From: Trileptium ribeirensis
Lineage: Eukaryota > Nematoda > Enoplea > Enoplida > Thoracostomopsidae
Length of the DNA stretch: 64,000 nucleotides
NCBI GenBank assembly: GCA_030248225.1
Contig: JASANE010028643.1
Coordinates: 1-64,000 of the forward strand
Direction of reading: 5' to 3'
Shown: piece by piece, positions 31,357-41,443 of the stretch
Position numbering within the stretch: position 1 is the stretch's first letter
Layout: each line of letters opens with the position of its first letter
Notes under the pieces: generated by a model
Databases searched by the model: none
Seen by the model: the letters and a program-made list of their open reading frames with translations, nothing else
What the model was told of the DNA's origin: nothing
Program-made: the position numbers and the translations under genes

Positions 31357-34300
31357 ATGTCAATCCTCAATACGTTGTTGTGGCACCATTTCTGCTACTA
31401 CAAACGACGGAAGACAATTTTAGTTACAATTATAGCAATTCCGCTAGTGCTGTTGGGACTGCTAGCTGTTCTAATGAATTATTTCAACTCAAGCACGTTT
31501 GCACATCGCTCTACAGTGGATGCGTGTGACCCTATACCAATGCCATTGCTATCTGCTAATCCGATTGAGTTTGATAATCCTTATCAGTGCGAGCCGCCGC
31601 TATTTGAGTATTGTCGTAGAAGAGCAGCTAAGAGTGTCGACGAGTTGACGGGAACCGGGACAAGTACATCAAGTAGTAATACTATAACGTCGGACCAGGC
31701 AAGTAACTCAAAGCACGCCTTGCCAATCAGTTGGTTTGGCTGTGTTCACGATGACGGTCGGTTTACTATGCCGGTGAATCCGTGCGAAATTAGAATGTTT
31801 AGCACATTTTCATCAACATACATGAAAAAATATCTTGCGTTCATTAGTGCCATCGGATCACACATCCTATACTATCCGCGTAATAACACAATGGTGAACT
31901 CTGTGATGTCCGCTGTCGTGAATAACATTGATCAGTACGTTCAGCTTGTTGTCGGTAATTTAAATAACCCTGAGACAGGTGAACCAGTTGGAAAAAACTA
32001 TGAAAGAACAGTGTCGGTTGAAGACGAACATCAGGGCTGCATTATACCTGCGAGCGAACGCGTAGTCGGATTTGATACGTTAGACGATGCAGTTCGATAT
32101 GCTCGTACTGTTTTAGGCGCTCGAGATAACGATACTCGACCGGGCGGAAGGTACGATTATATCGATCCTATGGTACGTCTCTGGGGTATTGTTGGATTTA
32201 AAGGATTTGCAAATGAAAATAGCGACACAGCGCAAAATCGTCTCCTCAATAATTTGTTGTTCGACTATGAAATCGCATACGACCAGCTCAATAAGCCAGA
32301 TGTGTTTCATAGTCATTTGTTCAACTTGCAGGCATTGGTTGAAGACGGTATCTTGTCTGCAGCATTTAACGCAATTGCATTATCAGGCGAAATATCGTCG
32401 AATGATAGCACTCGATCACCGCCATGGAATATTCGTATCAAACATCTTCCGAATAAATGCTGGACTCGACCAAACATAAATAACTATAAGCTGGTTGATA
32501 ACATACTTCCGTGCATTATTATACTGTCATTTTTGTTAGCCCCCATCAACTGTTTAACCCAAATGCTAACCGAGAAATCTCTAAAGCTCCGCGATTTTAT
32601 GTCGGTTAATGGCGTTAGCGGAACTAGTTTGCGGTTTTCGTGGTGGCTTTTCTATTCGTTAATTCTGGTACCGCTTACGGCAATTGTAGCGCTTATAATT
32701 TATTTTTTACCCGTAAATATTTTCGAGCGAACATCACCGGGATGGCTAGTACTACTGCTCGTAGCTTACAATACCAGTCAACTTTCGATGGTTTTCTGTT
32801 TCGCGGCGGCGCTAAACTCGTCACGTCATTCAACGACGCTATTTACATTTGTGCACCTTGTGGCTATCATCATTGTTTACGCTCTACTAGCTTCACCGGA
32901 AAGATTTAACGGATTGTTTTTGTTTGGCGTTTACATTGTTTGTTTTCATCCTGTAGTCCCATTGTCGCTAGGAATTCGATATATTAGTAGTTTCGAAAGT
33001 ATATGGATTGGGCTGAACGCTGATAATTTATTTGCCAGTAAATATACCACAGACGGCTTTGCCGGTTTTGGAATATGCATTGTTTGGCTGATACTTGACA
33101 CAGTATTTTACCTGTTTCTAGCATGGTATATTGAAATGATATATCCGGGCGAATATGGTGTCTCCCACAAGCCATGGTTTTTGTTTCTGCCTGAATATTG
33201 GTATAGCTGTTACGGCAAACTGTCGTTCAAAAATCTCGATGGTAAGATTGCTACCGGTGATCTAAATGAGTCTACAGTTGATGGCAAGCTTTCTGCGTGT
33301 TCGGCAGATGGCCTGCGAATAGAAAGCCTAACGAAGATTTATCCAAACGGTCAGGTTGGCGTGCAAACGCTATCGATTACGTTTCGTCAAGCTGAAATAA
33401 CAGCGTTTCTTGGGCAAAACGGAGCTGGCAAAAGTTCAACGCTTAATTCGGTTGTTGGACTAGTGGATCCTACTGAAGGTGACATTTTTGTCGGGCGTTT
33501 GCATGTCCCTTCTCGTAGCAATTCACGCCGCCGGTTAATTGCGCAGCACTTATCGTTTGTGCCGCAGTACGACGTTTTATACCCGTCGTTAACCGTCGAA
33601 GAACACATTTATTTCTACGCGTCGCTGAAAGCAGCTCAGTTACGTGGGCAATCGGCGAAAAACTTAATCGACGATATTGCGGAATCTTTAAGAACTCTGG
33701 GCATGGACAGCTCATCTGTTCAAAAGACACTTGCGACGCAACTGTCCGGGGGCCAAAAAAGGAAGCTGTCGCTTTTGATAGCATATTTGGGGAAGCCATC
33801 TGTGGTTTTACTGGATGAACCTACATCTGGCGTTGATCCATATTCTCGTAGAGCTATATGGGACTTATTGCTTGTTCATAAAGAAACAACAACCACTGTT
33901 TTGTCAACACATCATTTACAAGAAGCTGATATCTTGTCCGATCGCATTGCGATTATTAGCGGTGGGAAGCTGGTTTGTTGTGGCTCACCGATGGACCTTA
34001 AGCACAGGTATGGCGCCGGTACCCGCGTGACATTTGACATACCTGACACAATTTCGCGTGACGACGTAAAGCAGAAACTTAGTTGTTTTTTCGAGCAAGA
34101 GATAAAAAATCTTTTTCCAATGGGCGGCAGCGAGACTGTTGTTGCCGGAGCAGTGGATGCTGATGACGGAATATCAGAGCAGCACGAGAATGAAATTGTC
34201 TTCAAAGTAGCACATTCGTTAGCAAAGCATGAAGTTTTTGCTAAATTATTGCAGAGGCTTGAAAATCACCGATCTCAGCTTGGCTACAGGTCATATGGCA

Positions 34301-37300
34301 TTGCTGATTCGTCTATAGAAGAAATATTTTTCACTGTCACTGGACTTAGCGATGTATATCGTCAAGTCTCTTTAGTATCATCTTTTGATCGCAGTACAAA
34401 CGATAATGGCAGTAAGGAAAACGAAAAAACTGCGATCGAAATTTCAGACAATGAAAAGCGCAATATCTATATTCCACGCGGGACTTTCCTAGCGCTTTGG
34501 TATCAATTTGTCGGCTTGCTGCTTAAACGTTTTCACTATACACGTCGCTCGCCAGCTGTTCTCTTTTATCAGTTTGTGCTTCCCTTGACATTCGTGTTGC
34601 TGTTGCTTTTGATTGGGGTCGACATAGCTGGTGACCCATCGGCGGGTTCTGTTTCTAATATTGTTCCGTGGGTTCCATATCGGAAAAGCAACACGTTGTT
34701 CTACCTGGACAATGATGAGCAGTGGCAAGATAACGACCCGGCTACGAACGAAGCGCCTATGCAATCAATCCCGGTAGTTGATGCCCTACTAGAACATGGC
34801 CTTAGTACTCGGTGCCACCCTAGCTTTAGAGATAACAGCGGAGGACCGTGGAGTTATTTGTCTTGCCCTGATTTTAAAGCAGATGCTATGGCTTTAAGAA
34901 AGGCATCGGTTCCGGCGTTGCTTGCACGAGAAGAGATTAGAGTCTGCCGTGATTGCGCAGTGCATTGCAGCGAAACCCATGGAGGCAGCAATCGGGCTCG
35001 CTCGCTTGTTCCCCACAGCCAGTTACCGACATCGGACATTATTTACAATTTGAATAGTTTAAAATATTTGAACTTAACTTCTAGTGTTCTTACGCGGGAA
35101 TGGATTATTGCCGTCAATGAAACACGTCAAATAGTTTTGGGCGGGTTTGTGTTTGCGAAACGAGACCCAAGCAAAGTGAACGCTGAACAAAGGCTTCGAC
35201 CGCACCTCATCACTTTGCACACGCGAGATGATAGCGAACAAGCAATGCATAACGCCCTTACTAATGCGTTACTTCAATCGTTAGTTACGCCTGAGGTTGC
35301 GGCAAAATACGATATTGATCGAAATGCGGTTGGTGTTCGATTAAAGATTGTTCGAATGAAAATTAATCTTGCCGACGATTTATCAGCCGAACATATCACG
35401 AGCACAATTGTTACGCTAATCGTTGCGGCATTGTTTCTCGTTCAATCGTTTTTGTTTGCAACGTTTGGGGTTGTAATTTTTATAATGTATGAAAAGTCGT
35501 CGGGTCTTAAACGACTTCAGCGTATCGTGGGAACGAACCCGGTTGTTTATTGGGTAAGTAATGTTTGTATTGATTTTGTCGTTTTCGTCGTTACTCTAGC
35601 GGCGATTATTGGCCTAATGGCATTATTCCCAGGACCGTTTCGAAATAATTTGGGACCATTTGTGTTTTTGGCGTTGCCGTACGGCTTTACAGCAACAACT
35701 TTTGTCTACTTGCTTTCGTTTTTGTTTTCGACCAAGTCTGGCGTCGAAAATGTTCTAACCACGTTGACAATACTTAGTATAATCGCTGGTCCGATTTTGG
35801 CTACACTCGAGATGGGCTATCGAATTTGCGTCCGAATGAAAATGGTGTACGGTACCCAGGACGAACATGATTGTCCATTTCCATGGGCATCGCATGCGAA
35901 TATATGTCTCCGCGTGCTACCGCCATACTATATTTCCGAAGCTGTCATGGTTCTTGCCTATTTGTTATCACAATCGGATTTTGTGACTGAGACTCAGAGC
36001 TATCGAGAATTCGATCATCCTTTTGGTAATATTTATGGAATGGAATTTTTGGGCAAGCATGTTGTTGAATGTCTTGTTGCCGGTATGGTTTATCTAGCAC
36101 TCGCGGTACTGGCGGAATATTTAAACGTTGACGTGCCAGTTCAGCTGAGTCAAATATGGGGCCATGTAAAGCAGTTTGTTAGCTCAAATGCATCAAAAGC
36201 TCTTCATCGCGGTAAATCAACAATTCCGGTTAGTTGTATTGGCACCACAAAAGACCCTGATGTTGAAGCTGAAGCAGATCGGTTATTGAACACTACCGAT
36301 TGCGCTAGCCTCGATATGCCTGGGGATATACTAACCTCGGAGCGGCTTAGCAAAACGTATCCGGGTTCTTCAAGTCCCGCTGTGGTTGATGTAACGTTTG
36401 GAGTGCCTCAGGGTCAATGCTTTGGCTTGCTAGGCATAAATGGTGCTGGAAAAACGACATTATTTAAGATGTTGACGGGCTATATTCGTCCATCGCACGG
36501 TATTGCTCGAATCGGGGGTATAAATATATCGAAGAGCTCAGGTGTTTTCAACGGTATGCTAGCTTATTGCCCGCAGGATTGTATTTTATTTGATTATCTG
36601 TCGGTCCAGGAACATCTACGAGTGTTTGCGTATTTACGCGGTATTCGTTCGGATGCTGCTTCTGCTTTCTGCTCGAGTCTCGTTGAGAAAACTGATCTCT
36701 GTGACAATATTTTTAAATTAAGTCGTACACTGTCTGGTGGTAACCAACGAAAGCTACAGCTAGCACTGGCTCTAATGGACAACCGCCCAGAGTTAGTTCT
36801 ACTTGACGAGCCGACAACTGGAATGGATCCGGGTGCGCGACGTCATTGTTGGACGGCTATTACCAGTCGTAAGCAAACGTCTGCCGTTGTGTTGACGAGC
36901 CATACAATGGAAGAATGTGAAGTTATGTGTGATCGCATCGCGTTTATGGTTGCCGGAGAATTTGGTGCGATTGGTGGCGTTCAGTATTTAAAAAATAAGC
37001 TTGGTAATCGGTACGTCGTTGAAATTCGAATGAGGCGTGGGCGAATTATATCAGGCGAACCGGCGGACGACAGTCATGCTTTAACGAGCAGCGACAAACA
37101 CCTTTCATCGAGCGAATATAATGAGATGATCAGCAATTTTAAAATTGACCTCCGTTCTGAACTACCTACTTCGGTTTTGGTTGAAGAGAATCTAGCAACT
37201 CTTAAGTATGAGGTGTCGATCGGAACGCAGTCATCTTCTCACAAAGTATCGGGAATTTCGTCCGGCACGGTTGAAGAAATGTCGCTGACTTTGTCTGCTA

Positions 37301-37638
37301 TATTTGGAGCAATGTATCGCTTAGGTGCCAAATATCGTTCGATTATTGAGGATTACAGTATTGCACAAGTAACATTTGAACACGTATTTGTTACACTGGC
37401 TCAGCAGCGGCAGATGACTGCAAAGCAAACTGACAACCGCGAGGTAGTCGATTTATCTCACAGGCCTGTCGGAACAAACTCTGGATACACAGGATACAGC
37501 CCCGGAGCTGCAGACTTCAGTGATGGAACTAGGATGGTTGTGGTTAATGTGAAAGATGGTAACAGTCTGGTGAACCCTAATAAACTAACTAAGTCGAATT
37601 ATGCTGATAGGAGAGGTATTGCAGAGGAAACAGTTTAA
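31357..37638 (+). CDS. ABCA-subfamily ATP-binding cassette transporter (full transporter)
   Basis: ATG at 31,357 gives about 2093 residues, near the usual ABCA1-type length. Each half has one membrane helix, a large extracellular loop, a helix cluster and a nucleotide-binding domain (NBD). Membrane segments: residues 20-41, a cluster at about 381-595, 1069-1091, and a cluster at about 1349-1588. NBD1: Walker A GQNGAGKSS at about 686, Q-loop FVPQYD, signature LSGGQKRKL at about 796, Walker B VVLLDEPTSGVD near 820, H-loop STHHLQEAD. NBD2: GINGAGKTT at about 1693, YCPQDC, LSGGNQRKL at about 1792, LVLLDEPTTGMDP, TSHTMEECE. The ABCA marks SIEEIFFTVTG and TFEHVFVTLA follow the NBDs. All catalytic motifs are intact. 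Family members move lipids across plasma or endosomal membranes; the substrate here is unknown. The 6.3-kb coding region has no intron, which is unusual for an animal ABCA gene. Confidence 0.97.
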   Translation: MSILNTLLWHHFCYYKRRKTILVTIIAIPLVLLGLLAVLMNYFNSSTFAHRSTVDACDPIPMPLLSANPIEFDNPYQCEPPLFEYCRRRAAKSVDELTGTGTSTSSSNTITSDQASNSKHALPISWFGCVHDDGRFTMPVNPCEIRMFSTFSSTYMKKYLAFISAIGSHILYYPRNNTMVNSVMSAVVNNIDQYVQLVVGNLNNPETGEPVGKNYERTVSVEDEHQGCIIPASERVVGFDTLDDAVRYARTVLGARDNDTRPGGRYDYIDPMVRLWGIVGFKGFANENSDTAQNRLLNNLLFDYEIAYDQLNKPDVFHSHLFNLQALVEDGILSAAFNAIALSGEISSNDSTRSPPWNIRIKHLPNKCWTRPNINNYKLVDNILPCIIILSFLLAPINCLTQMLTEKSLKLRDFMSVNGVSGTSLRFSWWLFYSLILVPLTAIVALIIYFLPVNIFERTSPGWLVLLLVAYNTSQLSMVFCFAAALNSSRHSTTLFTFVHLVAIIIVYALLASPERFNGLFLFGVYIVCFHPVVPLSLGIRYISSFESIWIGLNADNLFASKYTTDGFAGFGICIVWLILDTVFYLFLAWYIEMIYPGEYGVSHKPWFLFLPEYWYSCYGKLSFKNLDGKIATGDLNESTVDGKLSACSADGLRIESLTKIYPNGQVGVQTLSITFRQAEITAFLGQNGAGKSSTLNSVVGLVDPTEGDIFVGRLHVPSRSNSRRRLIAQHLSFVPQYDVLYPSLTVEEHIYFYASLKAAQLRGQSAKNLIDDIAESLRTLGMDSSSVQKTLATQLSGGQKRKLSLLIAYLGKPSVVLLDEPTSGVDPYSRRAIWDLLLVHKETTTTVLSTHHLQEADILSDRIAIISGGKLVCCGSPMDLKHRYGAGTRVTFDIPDTISRDDVKQKLSCFFEQEIKNLFPMGGSETVVAGAVDADDGISEQHENEIVFKVAHSLAKHEVFAKLLQRLENHRSQLGYRSYGIADSSIEEIFFTVTGLSDVYRQVSLVSSFDRSTNDNGSKENEKTAIEISDNEKRNIYIPRGTFLALWYQFVGLLLKRFHYTRRSPAVLFYQFVLPLTFVLLLLLIGVDIAGDPSAGSVSNIVPWVPYRKSNTLFYLDNDEQWQDNDPATNEAPMQSIPVVDALLEHGLSTRCHPSFRDNSGGPWSYLSCPDFKADAMALRKASVPALLAREEIRVCRDCAVHCSETHGGSNRARSLVPHSQLPTSDIIYNLNSLKYLNLTSSVLTREWIIAVNETRQIVLGGFVFAKRDPSKVNAEQRLRPHLITLHTRDDSEQAMHNALTNALLQSLVTPEVAAKYDIDRNAVGVRLKIVRMKINLADDLSAEHITSTIVTLIVAALFLVQSFLFATFGVVIFIMYEKSSGLKRLQRIVGTNPVVYWVSNVCIDFVVFVVTLAAIIGLMALFPGPFRNNLGPFVFLALPYGFTATTFVYLLSFLFSTKSGVENVLTTLTILSIIAGPILATLEMGYRICVRMKMVYGTQDEHDCPFPWASHANICLRVLPPYYISEAVMVLAYLLSQSDFVTETQSYREFDHPFGNIYGMEFLGKHVVECLVAGMVYLALAVLAEYLNVDVPVQLSQIWGHVKQFVSSNASKALHRGKSTIPVSCIGTTKDPDVEAEADRLLNTTDCASLDMPGDILTSERLSKTYPGSSSPAVVDVTFGVPQGQCFGLLGINGAGKTTLFKMLTGYIRPSHGIARIGGINISKSSGVFNGMLAYCPQDCILFDYLSVQEHLRVFAYLRGIRSDAASAFCSSLVEKTDLCDNIFKLSRTLSGGNQRKLQLALALMDNRPELVLLDEPTTGMDPGARRHCWTAITSRKQTSAVVLTSHTMEECEVMCDRIAFMVAGEFGAIGGVQYLKNKLGNRYVVEIRMRRGRIISGEPADDSHALTSSDKHLSSSEYNEMISNFKIDLRSELPTSVLVEENLATLKYEVSIGTQSSSHKVSGISSGTVEEMSLTLSAIFGAMYRLGAKYRSIIEDYSIAQVTFEHVFVTLAQQRQMTAKQTDNREVVDLSHRPVGTNSGYTGYSPGAADFSDGTRMVVVNVKDGNSLVNPNKLTKSNYADRRGIAEETV

Positions 37639-37874
37639 TGATATAGTTATAGCTCACGATCTTTGAGAAGCGTACTGCTTAGAAATGTCACAACTGTTGT
37701 TGGGTTTGGCTTGCGAGCGGAATGTAATTTCTCTCTTTGGGATTATCGGAACAGTGTGACCGAAGTTTCCACAAATCGAGCCTAACGGTGCACAAAAAAT
37801 ATATTCTTCTATTTGTCTATATTACACACAACTTATCTCGCTGAAGTATTTTCGAAATTTTATGAATGGCACGA

Positions 37875-37880
37875 AATAAA
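37875..37880 (+). terminator. Polyadenylation signal of the ABCA gene
   Basis: AATAAA 237 bases after the ABCA stop codon, the first such hexamer downstream, giving a plausible short 3' UTR. Confidence 0.55.
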
Positions 37881-38344
37881 ATTTAATTGTGCACTCAGCT
37901 ATCGTAACGATTTCTTGCCGAAAATCGCACAAGACCTACACCGATTGTCGACTTTGCCATTTCGACCATAAACTATACCGTGACATTTTGAGTTATAACA
38001 CTTCTAAGAAATCAATGGCTGATGTAAAAATAGAACGGCATGCCTTCACACTATTGTCACCGAATGCTACATTTTTGATATGTAACACATTTGTGAGGAC
38101 AAATATTTCGACCTATGACCCAAACTTTAAAAATACCCCCAGCGAGTGACATTTTCAAACCTTTAACTACTTTAGTTTCTTGCTATTTGCAGTTGAGCGA
38201 TGGACTTATAAAGTTACTTAACCCGTTAAACGGTCTTTTTTCAAATTCGTAGTGTTTATTTCGATATACCCATAAATAGATTTTGATATTTTTTCTCTTT
38301 AGTTGCATTTAAATGCTACAATGAGGTACTTTTTAAGGGATGGT
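37881..38344. other. ABCA 3' flank, no gene
   Basis: Nothing recognisable; an 86-codon frame here lacks motifs. Confidence 0.3.
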
Positions 38345-38745
38345 GTGCGGAATATAAGCAATAGCATCTGCATGCTATGCATTCATTACCGAAGGCATTA
38401 TAAATGCCAGCAGGTGAAAATAACTCTCTAACTTCTAATTATTTAAAAGTCTGATAAAAATTTTAGACTAAAGATTTCTGATGAAAGGTTTAGAGTTGTT
38501 GAGCAGAATATATATAAGCTATAGCATCTTCATGCTATGCATTTAATACCGAAGGCATTATAAGTTCCAACAGGAGAAAATAACTCTCTAAGTTCTAATT
38601 TTTTAAAAGTCTGATTAAATTTTTAGACTAAAGCTTTAGAGTTGTTGAGCAGAATACAAGCAATAGCATCTGCATGCTATGCATTCAATATGTAAGGCAT
38701 TATAAGTGCCAGCAGGAGAAAATAACTCTCTAAGTTTTTTAAAAC
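38345..38745. repeat. Three tandem copies of a 145-165-bp repeat with a hairpin
   Basis: Copies begin near 38,345, 38,501 and 38,647. Each holds a hairpin ATAGCATCTGCATGCTAT (or TTCA loop), then CGAAGGCATTATAA or similar, GGAGAAAATAACTCTCTAA and AAAAGTCTGAT. The hairpin stem is conserved in all copies; the third is shorter. Confidence 0.8.
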
Positions 38746-39336
38746 TGATTATATAAAATGTTTTACCGTGCTTGTCATTACAGGAAGGAATAAACAGGGT
38801 TCTGTGATTTGAAAGTGTCTATACTGCAAATAACTGCGTTTGACAAGTTTTTTGATGAGCGCGTAGCCAAGACGATTACAAAGCTGAGAAAATTTTTATG
38901 AGCAGATTTCTTAAGAAGCGGCGACTTTGGCATTTAAGGTCAGGCATATACAATCCGACTATGTAGTTTATCCCTCATGGTACGTTTGCAATTACATATT
39001 TTGTTGTATTTTTATTGTTTGTTATTGCATAATATTATTAAAATTTGCCTAATTTTATTATCAACTCGAGCTATTTCGTTTTGTGGGGCTAGCTTGGACA
39101 AGGTTCTGTGACAAGGTCGTGTTTAAGCGTAGTAATTCGCAGTTTCTACTTTTACAGCGACTGAGGCATTACAGCTTTGGTGGAGCTATTCCGCTTTGGG
39201 GATCAGTTCGATACAGACCGAACTTGTGCATTGTGAAATCATGCCAGTTGATTTAACTGAGTTTTGCTGTCTTAAACATTGTTTCGATAAAGCTATTCAA
39301 TACCGTCCGTTGTTTCTTGATGGGTAAAAGAATAGC
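38746..39336. other. Unassigned sequence
   Basis: No supportable feature. Confidence 0.3.
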
Positions 39337-39535
39337 TGCGTATTAGAGTGAGGTGTGGTCATTAAGGTACGTTTTAATGCAAGCGATTTTTACGGTCTCA
39401 GCTAGATGGGATTGAACCTACCGCTTAGGGTTTGTCGATAAGATTTTCTAAACTAAACTTGGTTAGAACTGAACAGTTATAGTCCATACTGATGGTGCAA
39501 TTATTTCAGCTTTAAAGCAACTTCAGTTTTGCGTT
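39337..39535. repeat. Dispersed direct repeat, copy 1
   Basis: Shares with 40,268-40,455 the sequence GGTCATTAAGGTACGTTTTA, then ATGCAAGC, a GGGATTGAAC-like stretch, AACAGTTATAGT and an ending ATTTCAGCTT. The minus strand contains GGTTCAATCCC, a match to the tRNA B-box consensus, but no A box at proper distance, so a tRNA-derived SINE is only a possibility. Confidence 0.6.
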
Positions 39536-40267
39536 ACACAAACAATATTAGCTCCACAGCAGCATTAGAGATATGATAAAATTGACTGACGTAGATATCA
39601 GGCAATTTTAAAATCTTGTATTGTGAGCTGTGTCGTCATGTTTACGCTATATTTTATATTCATTCTGCCGCTAGCTGTACTTTTATGTTATGATGTGATT
39701 GAGTTTTGTTTGGTGGGTGGTGTTACTGGTTTTCACGATTTTGCTCTATACTCATATGCTTTAAATATTTAATGTAATCTCTGTTTTTGTGATAAATTTA
39801 TGTTGTATATAATATGATACTACAAACTATTATTGTATTCACTCTTTCGTGTTGAATATTCTTTTAGTCATGTAATGTGGGAACACTATAAGATTTGTGC
39901 ACAGATATGGCAAAACTGAAAATGGTTTCGATTTCGGTTATCGATTTAAAAGAATTTAAATGGGTTCTTTTTAAATTTGGTTCCAGAAAGCTGAAATGAA
40001 ATTCACTCGTTTTAAAACGACTGTTTAAACTGCGTGTTTTAAATAGATTTTTAGTGGGAATTTTATAACCTATTTTATGTTAAACACATACACTTATTGC
40101 TAGATAGAATAATGTGGTAGAAAGATCGGTTCGATATGTTATACCTAAGGCTTTGGTTAACCAGTTATTGTCTCACGTAGAGCAGGAATGTAAGCCAATT
40201 GCAGTGTACATAACTGGTTGTATCGATCATGTATTGATTCGAATCGCTCATCCGACTGTTTCTGCGG
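39536..40267. other. Unassigned sequence between the two direct-repeat copies
   Basis: Nothing recognised. Confidence 0.3.
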
Positions 40268-40455
40268 CGTAAGAGAATGTGTATTCCAGTGAGGTATGAT
40301 CATTAAGGCACGTTTTAATGCAAGCAGTTCATGGGTTTTCAGCTTGATGGGAGTGAACTTACCAGTTTAAGCTTGTCAACTTACATAATCGTAGTCAGAA
40401 CATAACAGTTATAGTTTATACAAATATTTCAGCTTAGAAAAGCTGCAGTGGTTCG
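40268..40455. repeat. Dispersed direct repeat, copy 2
   Basis: Second, about 75-80% similar copy of 39,337-39,535, ending just before the hAT-like MITE. The B-box-like stretch is degraded in this copy. Confidence 0.6.
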
Positions 40456-40560
40456 TCCAACGCGCAGGATTTCGACAAAGACGGTACCCATTGCGCACTA
40501 GAAAATTTAGAAACAGTTGGAAAACGTAGGATGTAGACTAGAGTTGCAAAAGTTAAAAAT

Positions 40561-40800
40561 TAATACCCGGACCCGGAATTTTTGGAAAGAAATACCCGGA
40601 CCCGGACCCGGAATTTTTGGAAAGAAATACCCGGACCCGGACCCGGAATTTTTGGAAAGAAATACCCGGACCCGGACCCGGAATTTTTGGAAAGAAATAC
40701 CCGGACCCGGACCCGGAATTTTTGGAAATACCCGGACCCGGAATTTGTTGGAGGCAAATACCCGGACCCGGAATTTTGAAACAAAAATACCCGGAATACC
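40561..40800. repeat. Left subterminal array of the hAT-like MITE
   Basis: Four to five copies of a 35-bp unit ACCCGGACCCGG followed by a GAATTTTTGGAAAGAAAT-type spacer, then shorter variants. The minus strand has closely spaced GGG runs (GGGTCCGGGTCCGGG). Confidence 0.9.
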
Positions 40801-41279
40801 CAGAAGTTGACGAGAGAATAAAAATTGTAAGGGGGTAAAATAGCCAGGGCCATAATGTCGAAACAATGGAGAAGATGCGCACCTACTAGAGGCGAGAATA
40901 CTGAAATTCCTAGGCTCGCTTCTAAAATAGAAATATACTCGCTTGTTTACATATCTTTGCAAGGCGTTAACAACGTACGAACTGTCACAAGGTTTTTCAG
41001 TCTGGGTTTCTAAACCATGCGTTGTTACTCTCGTGCTATACGTCGTATATATAGTACTTAGGTACAAAACATTCGGAGTCGATTGCCAGCCCTAACCACC
41101 TTATTTTTGACCTTAGCTTTTTGCACAAAAGAACGCAATTATTGCTACACGCTAACGAACGCGATCAGGTATAAACGCAATATCAAGAAACGAATGCTGT
41201 TTCATTTCAACGCTTTACATGATCCAACGCCCTTGCTCAATGCGTATATATGGCAACAGCAACACTGTTGAACTTTGGT

Positions 41280-41425
41280 CCGGGTATTTTTACAATTCCC
41301 GGACCCGGACCCGGAATTTTCTTTGGAAGAATACCCGGACCCGGAATTTGTTGGAGGTAAATACCCGGACCCGGACCCGGATTTTTCTTCGAAAAATACC
41401 CGGAATACCCGGACCCGGACCCGGC
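41280..41425. repeat. Right subterminal array of the hAT-like MITE
   Basis: Three to four diverged units of the same CCCGGACCCGG repeat in the same (direct) orientation as the left array, up to the terminal repeat. Confidence 0.85.
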
Positions 41426-41443
41426 TGCAACTCTAATGTAGAC

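Larger units (their letters stand above)
40539..41435. mobile_element. hAT-like MITE (897 bp) with TIRs, 8-bp TSD and subterminal arrays
   Basis: Perfect 10-bp terminal inverted repeats TAGAGTTGCA (40,539-40,548) and TGCAACTCTA (41,426-41,435), flanked by the identical 8-mer ATGTAGAC (40,531-40,538 and 41,436-41,443). An 8-bp duplication with a YARNG-type TIR start is characteristic of the hAT superfamily. Inside each end is an array of CCCGGACCCGG motifs; the middle is unique AT-rich DNA. No transposase is encoded, so it would move only with a helper. Long frames rich in GPGPG or NTRTR are translations of the array. Confidence 0.9.

Noticed and set aside
39337..39535. tRNA or tRNA-derived SINE on the minus strand
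   Set aside because: GGTTCAATCCC matches a B box, but no A box lies at the proper distance and the other copy has lost the match.
40507..41067. Long frames rich in GPGPG or NTRTRNF on both strands, resembling structural or RNA-binding proteins
   Set aside because: They are open in several frames on both strands because the 35-bp subterminal repeat of the MITE contains no stop codon; they are translations of the array.
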